A DNA stretch of 59,189 nucleotides from Leptothrix sp. (in: b-proteobacteria) (GTDB lineage Bacteria; Pseudomonadota; Gammaproteobacteria; Burkholderiales; Burkholderiaceae_C), in contig PNKD01000010.1 in assembly GCA_013822265.1 (NCBI GenBank), positions 1 to 59,189 of the forward strand. The letters run 5' to 3'. Below the pieces are notes generated by a model. The model was not told the origin of the DNA and did no database searches. It saw nothing but the letters and a program-made list of their open reading frames with translations. This document shows, piece by piece, positions 33,074-42,479 of the stretch; the first letter of the stretch is position 1, and every line of letters starts with the position of its first letter. The position numbers and the translations under genes are program-made.

Positions 33074-34432
33074 ATGACCACAACACAGACGATCGCTGCG
33101 CCGCTCACGGGCCAGCAGACCCGCCACCACCTGCTCTCAGGGCGCGCCGACGTGGAGGACTTCGTCGCGCGGCGGCTGGCCCACGCCCGGGCCGTCGAGG
33201 CCTCCATCCACGCCTTCGCCTGTCTCGATGAAGGGCTGGTCACGCGGCAGGCTGAACACTTGAAGGCGGCGTTGTTGCGCGGCGAGCCACCGGGGGCTCT
33301 GTTTGGTGTGCCGGTGGCCATCAAGGACATCATCGACACCGTCGACTTCCCCACGGCCTGCGGCAGCCCGATACACGCTGGGCGCCAGGCAGGGGCCGAC
33401 GCCACCGTGGTGCGCCGGCTGCGCGACGCGGGTGCGGTGATATTCGGCAAGACGGTCACCACCGAATTCGCCACTCTGCACCCCGGCCCGACGCGCAACC
33501 CGAACGATCTGGCACACACGCCGGGCGGTTCGTCCAGCGGTTCGGCGGCGGCGGTGGCGGCGGGCGTCGTGCCGGTGGCCTTGGGCACGCAAACCAACGG
33601 GTCGATGCTGCGGCCGGCGTCGTTCTGCGGCATTTACGGCTACAAGCCGTCGACCGGCCTTCTGCCGCGCACTGGTGTGTTCCCGCAGTCGCCCACGCTG
33701 GACCAGGTTGGCGTGTTTGCGCGGTGCATCGAGGACCTTGCCTGGGTGGCCGAACTGATGGCGGGTGACGACGGGCACGACAGCAGCACCCGGGGCGTCA
33801 CGCCGAGACCGCTGCTCTCGGTGTGCCGTGCCGTACCGCCCACAACGCCGCGCTTTTGCTTCATCAAGACGCCCTGGTGGTCGCAGGTCGACGACGAAGC
33901 GCGTGCCGCCTGCGAGGCCTTCATCGACCTGATGCAGGGTCTGGTGACGGTGGTCGACATGCCCGCCATCGCCGAGCAGGCGGTGCCATGGCTGGGCATC
34001 GTCAACGAGGCCGAACTGGCCTGTGCGCTGCAGCACGAGTATCGGCACCACGCCGACGCGCTGAGTCCGGGGCTGCGCCGGCGCGTCGAGCGTGGCATGG
34101 CCATGCCGGTGCTGGATTACCTCATCGCGAAGAACGCCATGCCCCGGGTCACCCACGCCTTCGACGGGCACTTCGAGCGTTTCGACGCCATCCTCTGCCC
34201 GGCCGCGCTGGGCTCAGCGCCCAAGGGACTGGCCAGCACCGGCAACCCGGTCATGCAGACGGTGTGGAGCTTTTGCGGCCTGCCCGCGCTGTCGCTGCCT
34301 CTGCTCGAGCTTTCGCGCGGGCTGCCGCTGGGCGTGCAGGCGGTGGGCAGTCGCCACAGCGATGACCGCCTTTTTCGCGACGCGCGCTGGCTCGTGCAGG
34401 AGTTCCTCGACCGCAGCGCGGTCCGAAGCTGA
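33074..34432 (+). CDS. Amidase (amidase signature family)
   Basis: 452 residues. Hydrolyses amides with a Ser-cisSer-Lys triad. Lys84 is in VPVAIKDIID; the Gly/Ser-rich signature GGSSSGSAAA (151-160) supplies the cis-Ser; Ser177 in GTQTNGSMLR is the expected nucleophile. The C-terminal half is shorter and less typical of the GatA type. ATG 33074 gives the normal N-terminus; the extra upstream open frame is not amidase-like. Divergent from the TRAP operon, so it may act on an imported amide, which is inference. Confidence 0.88.
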   Translation: MTTTQTIAAPLTGQQTRHHLLSGRADVEDFVARRLAHARAVEASIHAFACLDEGLVTRQAEHLKAALLRGEPPGALFGVPVAIKDIIDTVDFPTACGSPIHAGRQAGADATVVRRLRDAGAVIFGKTVTTEFATLHPGPTRNPNDLAHTPGGSSSGSAAAVAAGVVPVALGTQTNGSMLRPASFCGIYGYKPSTGLLPRTGVFPQSPTLDQVGVFARCIEDLAWVAELMAGDDGHDSSTRGVTPRPLLSVCRAVPPTTPRFCFIKTPWWSQVDDEARAACEAFIDLMQGLVTVVDMPAIAEQAVPWLGIVNEAELACALQHEYRHHADALSPGLRRRVERGMAMPVLDYLIAKNAMPRVTHAFDGHFERFDAILCPAALGSAPKGLASTGNPVMQTVWSFCGLPALSLPLLELSRGLPLGVQAVGSRHSDDRLFRDARWLVQEFLDRSAVRS

Positions 34433-34486
34433 GCCCGCCCGCCGCCGAGCCCAGGCCGGCCTGTCGTGGGCGCGCCAGCAGGGTGA

Positions 34487-35059
34487 TTACTGTCTGATCG
34501 CCTCGACCTGCACCAGCAGCCGCACGCTGTCGGGTGCGGCCATCGGCAGCGCGTAGGTGATGCCCCACTGGCTGCGCTGCAGCGTGGTCTCGAAGTCGCC
34601 GCCGCAGACTTCGCGCTTGACCATGGGGCTCATGTAGCAGTTGAAGTTGGTGGCCTTCAGGCTCACCGGCTGGGTCTTGCCCATCAGCGTCAGCGTGCCG
34701 GCCACGGCGGTGACCTTGTCGCCGCTGAAGCTGAACTTGTCGCCGACGAACTTGGCCGTCGGCTGGCTGGCGACGTCGAACAAGTCCTTGCTCTTCAGGT
34801 GGCCGTCGAAAGGCGCCACACCGGTGTTGATGGACGCCATGTCGATGGTGATCTCGGCCCGGCCGGTCTTGGCGGCGCGGTCGATGCTCACGCTGCCTTC
34901 CTTCTTGTCGAAGCGGCCGCGGATGGTGGAAGTGCCGAAGTGCGTGATCTCGAACGAGGCGAACGTGTGCGCCGGGTCGATGGCGTAGGTGGCGCTCTCG
35001 GCGTGGCTGCTGCCGAAGGCTGCGGCGAGGAGGGCGGCGGTGATCAGGGTCTTGGTCAT
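34487..35059 (-). CDS. YceI family protein
   Basis: 190 residues, periplasmic lipocalin-like protein that binds isoprenoid-type ligands. Signal peptide about 1-20 (ending GSSHAESA). YceI features: TYAIDPAHTFASFEITHFG at the start of the mature domain and RGRFDKKEGSVSIDR; also cysteines at CYMSPMVKREVCGGDF. It lies 53 bases after the second YceI gene and downstream of cytochrome b561, a frequent trio. Convergent with the amidase gene. Confidence 0.92.
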   Translation of the reverse strand: MTKTLITAALLAAAFGSSHAESATYAIDPAHTFASFEITHFGTSTIRGRFDKKEGSVSIDRAAKTGRAEITIDMASINTGVAPFDGHLKSKDLFDVASQPTAKFVGDKFSFSGDKVTAVAGTLTLMGKTQPVSLKATNFNCYMSPMVKREVCGGDFETTLQRSQWGITYALPMAAPDSVRLLVQVEAIRQ

Positions 35060-35112
35060 GGGGTATGGGGGTTGGGGGTTGAGGAAAAGGGTCGGGCTGT
35101 GCGCTGTGCGGC

Positions 35113-35709
35113 TCACGGCGGCGTCAGGCCGGCGAGCTGCAGCCTGAAGCGGATCTGCACCTCGTCGGCGAGCAGCGAGGTGTCCGTCCACTCGCCCTCG
35201 CCGACCATGAAGGCCAGGCGCTTGATGGCGAAGCTGCCGCTGGCCGTGCTGACAGCCGCGGCGCCCGTGCCGGCCTGCGTGACCTGAACCGGCACGCTGA
35301 CGTCGCGCACGATGCCCTTGATCGTCAGCTTGCCGGCGACCTCGAAGCGCCCCGGGCCGTTGGCCTTGATGGCGGTGCTCTGGAAACGGGCCTGCGGGAA
35401 CTTCGCCACGCTCAGCCAGGTGGGCTTGGGCACCTCGGCGTCGAGCTCGGCGCTGCCCAGACGTGCGCTGCCGGTTTCGATGGTGAAGGCGACGCTGCCG
35501 GACTCGGGCGTCTTGGGGTCGAGCGTGATCTGGGCGCTGAACTTGCCGAACTTGCCTTCCACCGGCACACCCATCTGGCGCGTGGTGAAGGCGACTTCGC
35601 TGGCGGCGGGTTGCAGCACGGCAGGCTTGGGCTGGGCGAGGGCGGGCTGGACCAGCGCGCCGAGCAGGGCGGCGGCCAGGGTCAGCGTGAGCAGGAGGCG
35701 GGCAGACAT
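35113..35709 (-). CDS. YceI family protein (second copy)
   Basis: 198 residues. Signal peptide about 1-26 (MSARLLLTLTLAAALLGALVQPALAQ). The YceI fold is recognisable (SEVAFTTRQMGVPVEGKFGKF, LGSAELDAEVPKPTWL, GKLTIKGIVRDVSVPVQV) but diverged from the neighbouring copy. The ATG at 35709 has AAGGA nine bases upstream and is preferred over the ATG at 35718. It follows cytochrome b561 by 44 bases. Confidence 0.88.
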   Translation of the reverse strand: MSARLLLTLTLAAALLGALVQPALAQPKPAVLQPAASEVAFTTRQMGVPVEGKFGKFSAQITLDPKTPESGSVAFTIETGSARLGSAELDAEVPKPTWLSVAKFPQARFQSTAIKANGPGRFEVAGKLTIKGIVRDVSVPVQVTQAGTGAAAVSTASGSFAIKRLAFMVGEGEWTDTSLLADEVQIRFRLQLAGLTPP

Positions 35710-35753
35710 GGGATACATCCTTGGAAGTCAGGTGACGAGGCGCGTCGGGCAAC

Positions 35754-36293
35754 TCAGTCGCGACCTGGCCACATGCGGCGCAACAGGCCGTCGCGGTCGA
35801 TGAACTGATGCTTCAGCGCCCCGGCCACGTGCAGCAGCACGACGGCGGCCAGCGCCTTCGCCAGCCCGCCGTGCCACGGCTTCAAGGCCTCGGCCAGTTC
35901 ACGGCTTGCAGGCACGAAGTCGGGCAGCGGCAGCACGCCGAAGAGCACGATCGGGAAGCCGGCGGCCGAGCTGTAGGCCCAACCCATCAGCGGCACGGCG
36001 AAGAACAGCGCATACAGCGCCACGTGTGCGCCATGCGCCGCACGGCGTTGCCAGGCGGGCATGGGCAGATCGGCCGGCGGGCGGTGCGTCAGGCGCCACA
36101 GCAGGCGCAGCGCCGACAGCGCCAGGATCAGCACGCCCGCCCACTTGTGCCAGTTGTAGAGCTTCAGCCGCGTGACGGAGACCGGCAGGTCGACCATGTA
36201 GGACCCGACGGCGAAGCTGCCGACGATCATCAGCGCCAGCAGCCAGTGCAGGGCGATGGCGGTCTGGGTGTAACGGGGGCTGGCGGTGTTCAT
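35754..36293 (-). CDS. Cytochrome b561 family protein
   Basis: 179 residues, four predicted membrane helices. Di-haem quinol-linked cytochrome b of the inner membrane. Conserved histidines lie in TAIALHWLLALMI (His16), LYNWHKWAGVL, RRAAHGAHVALYALFF and LHVAGALKHQFIDRDG. Starts the cytb561-yceI-yceI operon, probably passing electrons from quinol to the periplasm. I see no promoter I would assign in the 168 bases upstream. Confidence 0.9.
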   Translation of the reverse strand: MNTASPRYTQTAIALHWLLALMIVGSFAVGSYMVDLPVSVTRLKLYNWHKWAGVLILALSALRLLWRLTHRPPADLPMPAWQRRAAHGAHVALYALFFAVPLMGWAYSSAAGFPIVLFGVLPLPDFVPASRELAEALKPWHGGLAKALAAVVLLHVAGALKHQFIDRDGLLRRMWPGRD

Positions 36294-36461
36294 GCTGCAG
36301 GGCAGTATCCGGGTCGCTCCCGGTGTTGCCGTTCAAGGGATTTGATCGCGCCGGACAGCGTGGGTGAACAAGGCCCCGGGCGGCCGGTTCAGGTGTTCAG
36401 CGGCGTGAACTCGGCGAACAGGCCGTGCGCCTTGGCCAGCGACGAGGCGCTCGCCGTCTTC

Positions 36462-36866
36462 TCAGGGGGCGCCGCTCTCGGCGCCCAGCACCAGTCGGTG
36501 CCCGCCCGGCGCCTGCAGCGCCATCTCGCGCAGGCCCCAGGGCTGATCGGTCGGCGGCAGCAGCACCGTCGCACCCTGCGCCAGCGCGTGGGCGTGCAGT
36601 GCGTCGATGTCGTGGCCGACGTGCAGCCGCGTCTCGCCGCAGGGCAGGATGTCGCCTTGATGGCGTGAGAGGTGGATGTAGACCGGTGCGCCCCAGCTGC
36701 CGTCGCCGGCCTTGACGCGGCCGTGCAAGGCCTCGGGCTCGCCGTGCAGGAAGTCGATCTCGAAGCCGAGTACGCGGCAGAACCAGTCTGCTGCGGCCGC
36801 CACGTCGGGCACGGGCAGCATCGGTTGCACGCCGTGCAGCTGGTGGTGTTCGGCGAGGCCCGGCAT
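36462..36866 (-). CDS. VOC (glyoxalase/bleomycin resistance) family protein
   Basis: 134 residues, one vicinal-oxygen-chelate domain. Family features: QPMLPVPDVAAAADWFCRVLGFEIDF at the start and QPWGLREMALQAPGGHRLVLG at the end. The catalytic role is unknown; VOC proteins range from glyoxalases to metal-dependent dioxygenases and antibiotic-binding proteins. The ATG overlaps the stop of the oxidoreductase gene, so it is co-translated and may act on a product of the same pathway. Confidence 0.85.
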   Translation of the reverse strand: MPGLAEHHQLHGVQPMLPVPDVAAAADWFCRVLGFEIDFLHGEPEALHGRVKAGDGSWGAPVYIHLSRHQGDILPCGETRLHVGHDIDALHAHALAQGATVLLPPTDQPWGLREMALQAPGGHRLVLGAESGAP

Positions 36867-36868
36867 GG

Positions 36869-39800
36869 TCACGCCGCCTGCCGCAGTTCGCCGGCGCGCC
36901 AGCGCTGCATCAGCGCCTGCCACTTGGGCCGCGCGGCAGACAGGTGGCGCTGCCTGACGTGGCCATACCCGCGAATTTCTTCGGGGATGCGTGCGATCTC
37001 GACGGCGAGCGCGCGGTTGCCGGCGTCCAGCGTGCGCAGCAGCTCGGCGATGCAGTCGCGGTACTCGCCGATCAGCGCGCGTTCCATGCGGCGCTCGTCG
37101 CTGCGGCCGAAGACGTCCAGCGCGCCGCCGCGCAGGCCCTTCATCCGTGCCAGCAGTCCGAAGGCCCTGCGCACCCAGGCGCCGTAAGGCGACTTCAGCG
37201 GCGCGCCCTGGTCGTTCTTCCTGGCCAGCCCCGGCGGCGCCAGGTGGTGCACGAGCTTGTAGTCGCCCTCGAACATGGCGGCCAGCTTGGCCGTGAATGC
37301 GGCATCGGTGTGCAGGCGCGCCACCTCGTACTCGTCCTTGACGGCCATCAGCTTGAAGAGGTAACGCGCCACGGCTTCGCTGAGTGCGGTGCCGCCGCCC
37401 AGCGGGGCCTCGGCCGCCCGCACCTTTTCGACGAAGGCCGCGTACTGCGCGGCGTAGGTCGCGTCCTGGTAGCCGGTGAGAAAGTCCACGCGCGTGGCCA
37501 CCATCTCGGCCAGTGACGGCTTCTTCACGAACTGGATCACGGCCTGCGCCTTGAACATCGCCTGCACCGCGGCCAGGTCGTGCGCGCAGCGCCGACCCCA
37601 TTCGAAGGCCGCCTTGTTGTTGTCGATCTGCACGCCGTTGAGCTCGATGGCGCGCATCATCGCGGCCAGGCCCAGGGGCACGCGGCCGTGCTGCCATGCA
37701 TAGCCCAGCAGCAGCGGGTTGGCGTAGATGCTGTCGCCCAGCATCTGCACCGCCACCTGTTCGGCGTCGAAGGCGCCGACCAATGCATCGCCGACGCTGG
37801 CGCGCACCGCCGCTTCGCAGTGGCCGCCCGGGAACTGCCAGTCCGGGTTCTTCACGAAGCCCGCGGTCGGCGTGCCGTGCGTGTTCAGCGCCACAAAGGT
37901 GCGGCCGTGCTGCATCACGCCCAGCGTGGCCTTGGCCGCGCCGACGATGCTGTCGCAGGCGATCACGAGGTCGGCCTGCGCGGTGTCGACCTTGGTCGTG
38001 AAGATGGCCTCGGGGCGGTTGGCGATCTGGATGTGGCTCCAGGTGGCACCGCCCTTCTGCGCCAGGCCGCCGGCGTCTTGCGTCACCACGCCCTTGCCCT
38101 CGAGGTGCGCGGCCATGCCCAGCAGGCTGCCGATGGTGATGACGCCGGTGCCGCCGACGCCGCCGACCACGATGCCCCAGGCGCGTTCGGTCAGCGGCAG
38201 CGCGGGCTCGGGCAGCGGCGGCAGGCCGGCGAGGCTGCCCTTCTGTTCCTTCTTGGGCTTGCGCAGTTGCCCGCCCTCGACGGTGACGAAACTCGGGCAG
38301 AAGCCCTTCACGCAGCTGAAGTCCTTGTTGCAGCTGTTCTGGTTGATGCGGCGCTTGCGGCCGAACTCGGTCTCCACCGGCTCGACGCTGAGGCAGTTGC
38401 TCTGCACGCTGCAATCGCCGCAGCCTTCGCACACCAGCTCGTTGATGACGACGCGCTTGTCAGGCTCGGCGAGCTTGCCGCGCTTGCGGCGGCGGCGCTT
38501 CTCGGTGGCGCAGGTCTGGTCGTAGATGATGGCCGTGGTGCCCGCGATCTCGCGGAACTCGCGCTGGATGCGGTCGAGCTCGTCGCGGTGGTGCACGGTG
38601 ACGCCGGGGGCCAGGCCGATGCCGGCGTACTTCAGCGGCTCGTCGGTCACGATGACCAGCCGGGTCACGCCTTCGGACAGCAGGCTGTTCATGATCTGCA
38701 GCACGGAGTGGCCCGAGACCGCAAGGTCTCCCTCGGAACCCTGCCGCTCGCCTACCAGCTGGCCGCCGGTCATCGCCACGGCGTCGTTGTAGAGCAGCTT
38801 GTAGGTGATGTTGACGCCCGCGGCGATGCTCTGGCGCACGGCCAGGATGCCGCTGTGGAAGTAGGTGCCGTCGCCCAGGTTGGCAAAGACGTGGTTGTCC
38901 CTGGTGAACGGCGCCTGCCCGACCCAGGCCACGCCTTCGCCGCCCATCTGGCTGAAGGTGGTCGTGCTGCGGTCCATCCAGGTCGCCATGTAGTGGCAGC
39001 CGATGCCGGCCAGCGCGCGGCTGCCCTCGGGCACGCGCGTGCTGGTGTTGTGCGGGCAGCCGCTGCAGAACCAGGGCGCGCGCTCGCCGGTCTGCGCCTT
39101 CATCGCCGCCAGCTGCTGCTCGCGCGCGGCGATGACGGCCAGCCGCGCGTCCATGCGCGCGGCGGTGTCGCGGTCGACGCCCAGCTTCTTCAGCCGCTTG
39201 GCGATGGCCTTGGCGATGATCGCCGGCGTCAGGTCGGCCTTGGCGCGCAGCAGCCAGTTGTCCGTCGGGTTGGGGCGGCTCCACTCGCCGCCCCCGTCGC
39301 CTTCGCCCTCGGCCTCGTCGAACTTGCCCAGCACGTTGGGGCGCACGTCGGCGCGCCAGTTGTAGAGCTCTTCCTTGAGCTGGTACTCGATGACCTGGCG
39401 CTTCTCTTCGACGACCAGGATTTCCTGCAGCCCCTGCGCGAAGCTGCGCGTGATGGTGGCGTCCAGCGGCCACACGACGTTGACCTTGTGCAGCCGCACG
39501 CCCAGGGCGCGGCAGGCGGCGTCGTCCAGCCCGAGATCGACCAGCGCCTGGCGCGTGTCGTTGTAGGCCTTGCCGCTGGCGATGATGCCGAAGCGGTCCT
39601 GCGCGGTGGCGATGACGTCGTGGTTGAGCTTGTTGGCGCGCACGTAGGCCAGCGCCGCGTACCACTTGTAGTCCATCAGCCGCGCTTCCTGCTCCAGCGG
39701 CGCGTCGGGCCAGCGGATGTGCAGGCCGCCGGGCGGCATCACGAAGTCCTCGGGCATCACGATCTTCACGCGGTCGGGGTCGACGTCGACCGAGGACGAC

Positions 39801-40456
39801 GATTCGACCACCTCCTGGATGGTCTTCATGCCGCTCCACAGGCCGCTGAAACGGCTCATCGCGATGGCGTGCAGGCCCATGTCGAGGATGCCCTGCACGT
39901 CGCTAGGGAAGAAAACGGGCAGGCCGCAGGCCTTGAAGATGTGGTCGCTCTGGTGCGCCGCGGTCGAGCTCTTCGCGACATGGTCGTCGCCGGCGATGGC
40001 GATCACGCCGCCGTGTCTTGCCGTGCCGGCCATGTTGGCGTGCTTGAAGACGTCGCTGCTGCGGTCCACGCCCGGGCCCTTGCCGTACCAGATGCCGAAC
40101 ACGCCGTCGTACTTCTTGCTCTGTGGGTAGAGGTCGAGCTGCTGCGTGCCCCACACCGCGGTGGCGCCGAGTTCCTCGTTGACACCGGGCTGGAAGACGA
40201 TGTGGTGTTCGGCGAGGTGCTTCTTCGCCGCCCACAGCGCCTGGTCGTAGCTGCCCAGCGGGCTGCCGCGGTAGCCGCTGATGAAGCCGCCGGTGTTGAG
40301 CCCGGCGCGCTGGTCGCGGGCCCGCTGCAGCATGGGCAGGCGCACGAGGGCCTGCACGCCGCTCATGAAGGCGCGGCCCGAGGCGAGGCTGTACTTGTCG
40401 TCGAGGGTGACGGACTCGAGGGCCAAGCGGGCGGCGTCGGGCAGCGGGGCGTTCAT
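36869..40456 (-). CDS. Indolepyruvate:ferredoxin oxidoreductase family protein, fused subunits
   Basis: 1195 residues, uniting parts that are separate in archaea. N-terminal pyrimidine-binding domain (GYRGSPLGSYDQ near 60), a TPP-binding domain in the middle (CSGCPHNTSTRVPEGSR and LGDGTYFHSG), a ferredoxin-like region with CEGCGDCSVQSNC and an NSCNKDFSC-type cysteine cluster, then the gamma-like domain (VVGGVGGTGVITIG, QDAGGLAQKGGA). Decarboxylates aryl-keto acids such as indolepyruvate to acyl-CoA with reduction of ferredoxin. The start (MNAPLPDAARLAL) is a clear ATG. The divergent Lrp/AsnC gene probably regulates it. Confidence 0.93.
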   Translation of the reverse strand: MNAPLPDAARLALESVTLDDKYSLASGRAFMSGVQALVRLPMLQRARDQRAGLNTGGFISGYRGSPLGSYDQALWAAKKHLAEHHIVFQPGVNEELGATAVWGTQQLDLYPQSKKYDGVFGIWYGKGPGVDRSSDVFKHANMAGTARHGGVIAIAGDDHVAKSSTAAHQSDHIFKACGLPVFFPSDVQGILDMGLHAIAMSRFSGLWSGMKTIQEVVESSSSVDVDPDRVKIVMPEDFVMPPGGLHIRWPDAPLEQEARLMDYKWYAALAYVRANKLNHDVIATAQDRFGIIASGKAYNDTRQALVDLGLDDAACRALGVRLHKVNVVWPLDATITRSFAQGLQEILVVEEKRQVIEYQLKEELYNWRADVRPNVLGKFDEAEGEGDGGGEWSRPNPTDNWLLRAKADLTPAIIAKAIAKRLKKLGVDRDTAARMDARLAVIAAREQQLAAMKAQTGERAPWFCSGCPHNTSTRVPEGSRALAGIGCHYMATWMDRSTTTFSQMGGEGVAWVGQAPFTRDNHVFANLGDGTYFHSGILAVRQSIAAGVNITYKLLYNDAVAMTGGQLVGERQGSEGDLAVSGHSVLQIMNSLLSEGVTRLVIVTDEPLKYAGIGLAPGVTVHHRDELDRIQREFREIAGTTAIIYDQTCATEKRRRRKRGKLAEPDKRVVINELVCEGCGDCSVQSNCLSVEPVETEFGRKRRINQNSCNKDFSCVKGFCPSFVTVEGGQLRKPKKEQKGSLAGLPPLPEPALPLTERAWGIVVGGVGGTGVITIGSLLGMAAHLEGKGVVTQDAGGLAQKGGATWSHIQIANRPEAIFTTKVDTAQADLVIACDSIVGAAKATLGVMQHGRTFVALNTHGTPTAGFVKNPDWQFPGGHCEAAVRASVGDALVGAFDAEQVAVQMLGDSIYANPLLLGYAWQHGRVPLGLAAMMRAIELNGVQIDNNKAAFEWGRRCAHDLAAVQAMFKAQAVIQFVKKPSLAEMVATRVDFLTGYQDATYAAQYAAFVEKVRAAEAPLGGGTALSEAVARYLFKLMAVKDEYEVARLHTDAAFTAKLAAMFEGDYKLVHHLAPPGLARKNDQGAPLKSPYGAWVRRAFGLLARMKGLRGGALDVFGRSDERRMERALIGEYRDCIAELLRTLDAGNRALAVEIARIPEEIRGYGHVRQRHLSAARPKWQALMQRWRAGELRQAA

Positions 40457-40585
40457 GCGGGGCGGGCTCCAAAGGGGCGTGCGGCAGTTTAGGGAATGCG
40501 GGCGAACGTGTCTTTTCTATTGATGCCCGCCAGGGCCTGCTCGACGAAAGGAAAATGCTGCTAAACGACCATTGAGGAAGAAGGC

Positions 40586-41140
40586 ATGCCCATCCGCAAC
40601 AAATCAGGGCAAACCAGCATGCTGTCGCCCGAGTCCGCCGAAAGTGCCGAGAGGGCCGGCGACCAGCTCGACCGCTACGACGTGGCCATCCTGCGCGAGC
40701 TTCAGGCCGAGGCGCGCCTGACCAACACCGAGCTGGCGGCGCGCATCGGCCTCAGCGCTGCGCCGACCTGGCGGCGCGTCAAGTGGCTGGAGCAGCAGGG
40801 CTACATCACCGGCTACCGTGCCGAGATCGACCGCCGCAAGATCGGCCTGGGCGTGCTGGCCTTCGTGCGTGTCGATGCCGAGCGCCACAACGCCCAGGCC
40901 ACGCAGGCACTGGAGGCCGCCATCCGCGAGCTGCCCGAGGTCGTGGCCTGCCACTACATCAGCGGCACCGGCACCTTCGAGCTGCAGGTCATGGCCACCG
41001 ATCTCGACGCCTTCTCGCGCTGGGCCACGCAGACGCTGTTCAAGCTGCCGCACGTCAAGGACCTGCAGACCAGCTTCTCGCTGGGCGAGGTCAAGGCCGG
41101 CGCGGCGCTGCCGCTGGGCCACCTGGACGCCCGCCGCTGA
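40586..41140 (+). CDS. Lrp/AsnC-family transcriptional regulator
   Basis: 184 residues. Helix-turn-helix (about 30-85: DVAILRELQAEARLTNTELA, SAAPTWRRVKWLEQQGYI) and a C-terminal RAM ligand domain (about 95-175) with CHYISGTGTFELQVMATD. A longer N-terminal tail (about 28 residues) precedes the HTH. The ATG has GAGGAAGAAGG upstream. Divergent from the indolepyruvate oxidoreductase gene across 129 bases, so it likely senses an aromatic or branched-chain amino acid and controls it. Confidence 0.9.
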   Translation: MPIRNKSGQTSMLSPESAESAERAGDQLDRYDVAILRELQAEARLTNTELAARIGLSAAPTWRRVKWLEQQGYITGYRAEIDRRKIGLGVLAFVRVDAERHNAQATQALEAAIRELPEVVACHYISGTGTFELQVMATDLDAFSRWATQTLFKLPHVKDLQTSFSLGEVKAGAALPLGHLDARR

Positions 41141-41204
41141 CCCGGGCGAGTGCGCTAACCTCGCGCCTCCTGCGCATGCCTGCCGCACCACGCCCCAGCC
41201 CAAG

Positions 41205-42302
41205 ATGAGCCGCCTGCTCGACCTGCTGCTCGGCACCGACCCCGCGCACCGCGCGCGGCTGGCGCAGGCCGGGCTGGCGTTGCTGCTGCTGGCGCCCGGG
41301 GTGCTGGGCATGCACTACTTCGTCTGGGTAGGCGCGGCACGCCTGCAGTCCGTGGCCTGGTGGTCCGCGCTCACCTTGCTTGGCACAGTGGTGTTCTTCG
41401 CGCTCATCCGCGGCGGCTGGTCGCGGCGCCGCGCCGACCCTTCGCTGACGGTGCCGCAGATGCTGTTTGCGCTGGTCAGCGGCGCGGGCGCCTACACGCT
41501 GCTGGGGGCCGGGCGCGGCGCCGTGTTCCCGATGGTGATGGTGGTGCTGATGTTCGGCATGTTCATCGCGTCGCCGCGCCAGATGCGCTGGGTCAGCGGC
41601 TTCGCCGTGCTGCTGTTCGGCGCCACGATGGCGCTGATGGTGGCGTTGCGGCCGGCCGAATACCCCTGGACCATCGAGCTCGGGCATTTCCTGGCCGTGG
41701 CCACGATGATGCCCGCCGTGTCGGTACTGGCCGCGCGCCTGTGCGGCATGCGCCGGCGTGGCCGGCTGCACCGCGCCGAACTCGCGCAGGCGCTGTCCCG
41801 GCTGCGCGAACACACGACGCGAGACGAGCTCACCGGGCTGCTGAACCGCCGCCACATGGAGGAGGTGATGGCGCAGGAGCACCAGCGCTGCGTGCGTTCG
41901 GGCCAGAGTTTCTGCCTCGCCGTGCTCGACATCGACGACTTCAAGCCCGTCAACGAGGCCCATGGTTATGCCGTCGGCGATGCCGTGATGCGCGCCGTCG
42001 CGCAGGAGGCGCAGCGCCACGTGCGGCTGTCGGACATGCTGGCGCGCTGGGGCGGCGACGATTTCGTGCTCATGCTCAGCGACACGCGCGCCGCGCTCGC
42101 CCGGGGCGGGCTCGAGCGGCTGAGCCAGAAGATCGCGGCGCTGCGCATCCTGCACGGTGCGGCGGCAGTCGGTGTCACGCTGTCGGCCGGCCTGGCCGAG
42201 CACCACGCCGGCGAAACCGTGGCCCAGACGCTGCAGCGCGCCGAGCGCGCCCTGCAAGACGCCAAGGCGCTCGGCTGCGACCGCGTCGTCGTCGCGGGCT
42301 GA
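41205..42302 (+). CDS. Membrane-bound diguanylate cyclase with GGDDF motif
   Basis: 365 residues. Six predicted membrane helices (about 20-175), then a GGDEF domain (about 205-365). The active-site signature reads GGDDF rather than GGDEF/GGEEF, so the acidic metal/base residue is Asp instead of Glu; cyclase activity may be altered. The inhibitory site RLSD lies five residues before it. DELTGLLNRRHMEE and LAVLDIDDFKPVNE are typical of the domain. I chose ATG 41205, the start of the first helix-containing segment. Confidence 0.88.
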   Translation: MSRLLDLLLGTDPAHRARLAQAGLALLLLAPGVLGMHYFVWVGAARLQSVAWWSALTLLGTVVFFALIRGGWSRRRADPSLTVPQMLFALVSGAGAYTLLGAGRGAVFPMVMVVLMFGMFIASPRQMRWVSGFAVLLFGATMALMVALRPAEYPWTIELGHFLAVATMMPAVSVLAARLCGMRRRGRLHRAELAQALSRLREHTTRDELTGLLNRRHMEEVMAQEHQRCVRSGQSFCLAVLDIDDFKPVNEAHGYAVGDAVMRAVAQEAQRHVRLSDMLARWGGDDFVLMLSDTRAALARGGLERLSQKIAALRILHGAAAVGVTLSAGLAEHHAGETVAQTLQRAERALQDAKALGCDRVVVAG

Positions 42303-42344
42303 CCGCCTCAGCACTGCCATGCTGCCGACGCCGAAGGCCGGACC

Positions 42345-42452
42345 ATGTGGCTGTTGATCCTGGAGGCGCTGGCCGCGCTGGGGCTGCTGCTGTTCATCGT
42401 CTGGTGGACGATGTTGTCGGGCCGCCGGCGCGACGACGACGAACCGCGCTGA
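42345..42452 (+). CDS. 35-residue single-pass membrane protein
   Basis: Starts MWLLILEALAALGLLLFIVW and ends RRRDDDEPR: one hydrophobic helix with a charged cytoplasmic-type tail. Too short for most ORF callers. Real-gene signs are GAAGG six bases before the ATG and a length fitting the space between the GGDDF gene and apaG. I recall similar small proteins near apaG/rpe in related bacteria but cannot check. Confidence 0.6.
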   Translation: MWLLILEALAALGLLLFIVWWTMLSGRRRDDDEPR

Positions 42453-42479
42453 CCCGCGCAGCGGCTCGGCGGTGCGCCG

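Noticed and set aside
37580..40492. A 970-codon plus-strand open frame
   Set aside because: Antisense to the indolepyruvate oxidoreductase gene, which has clear motifs throughout.
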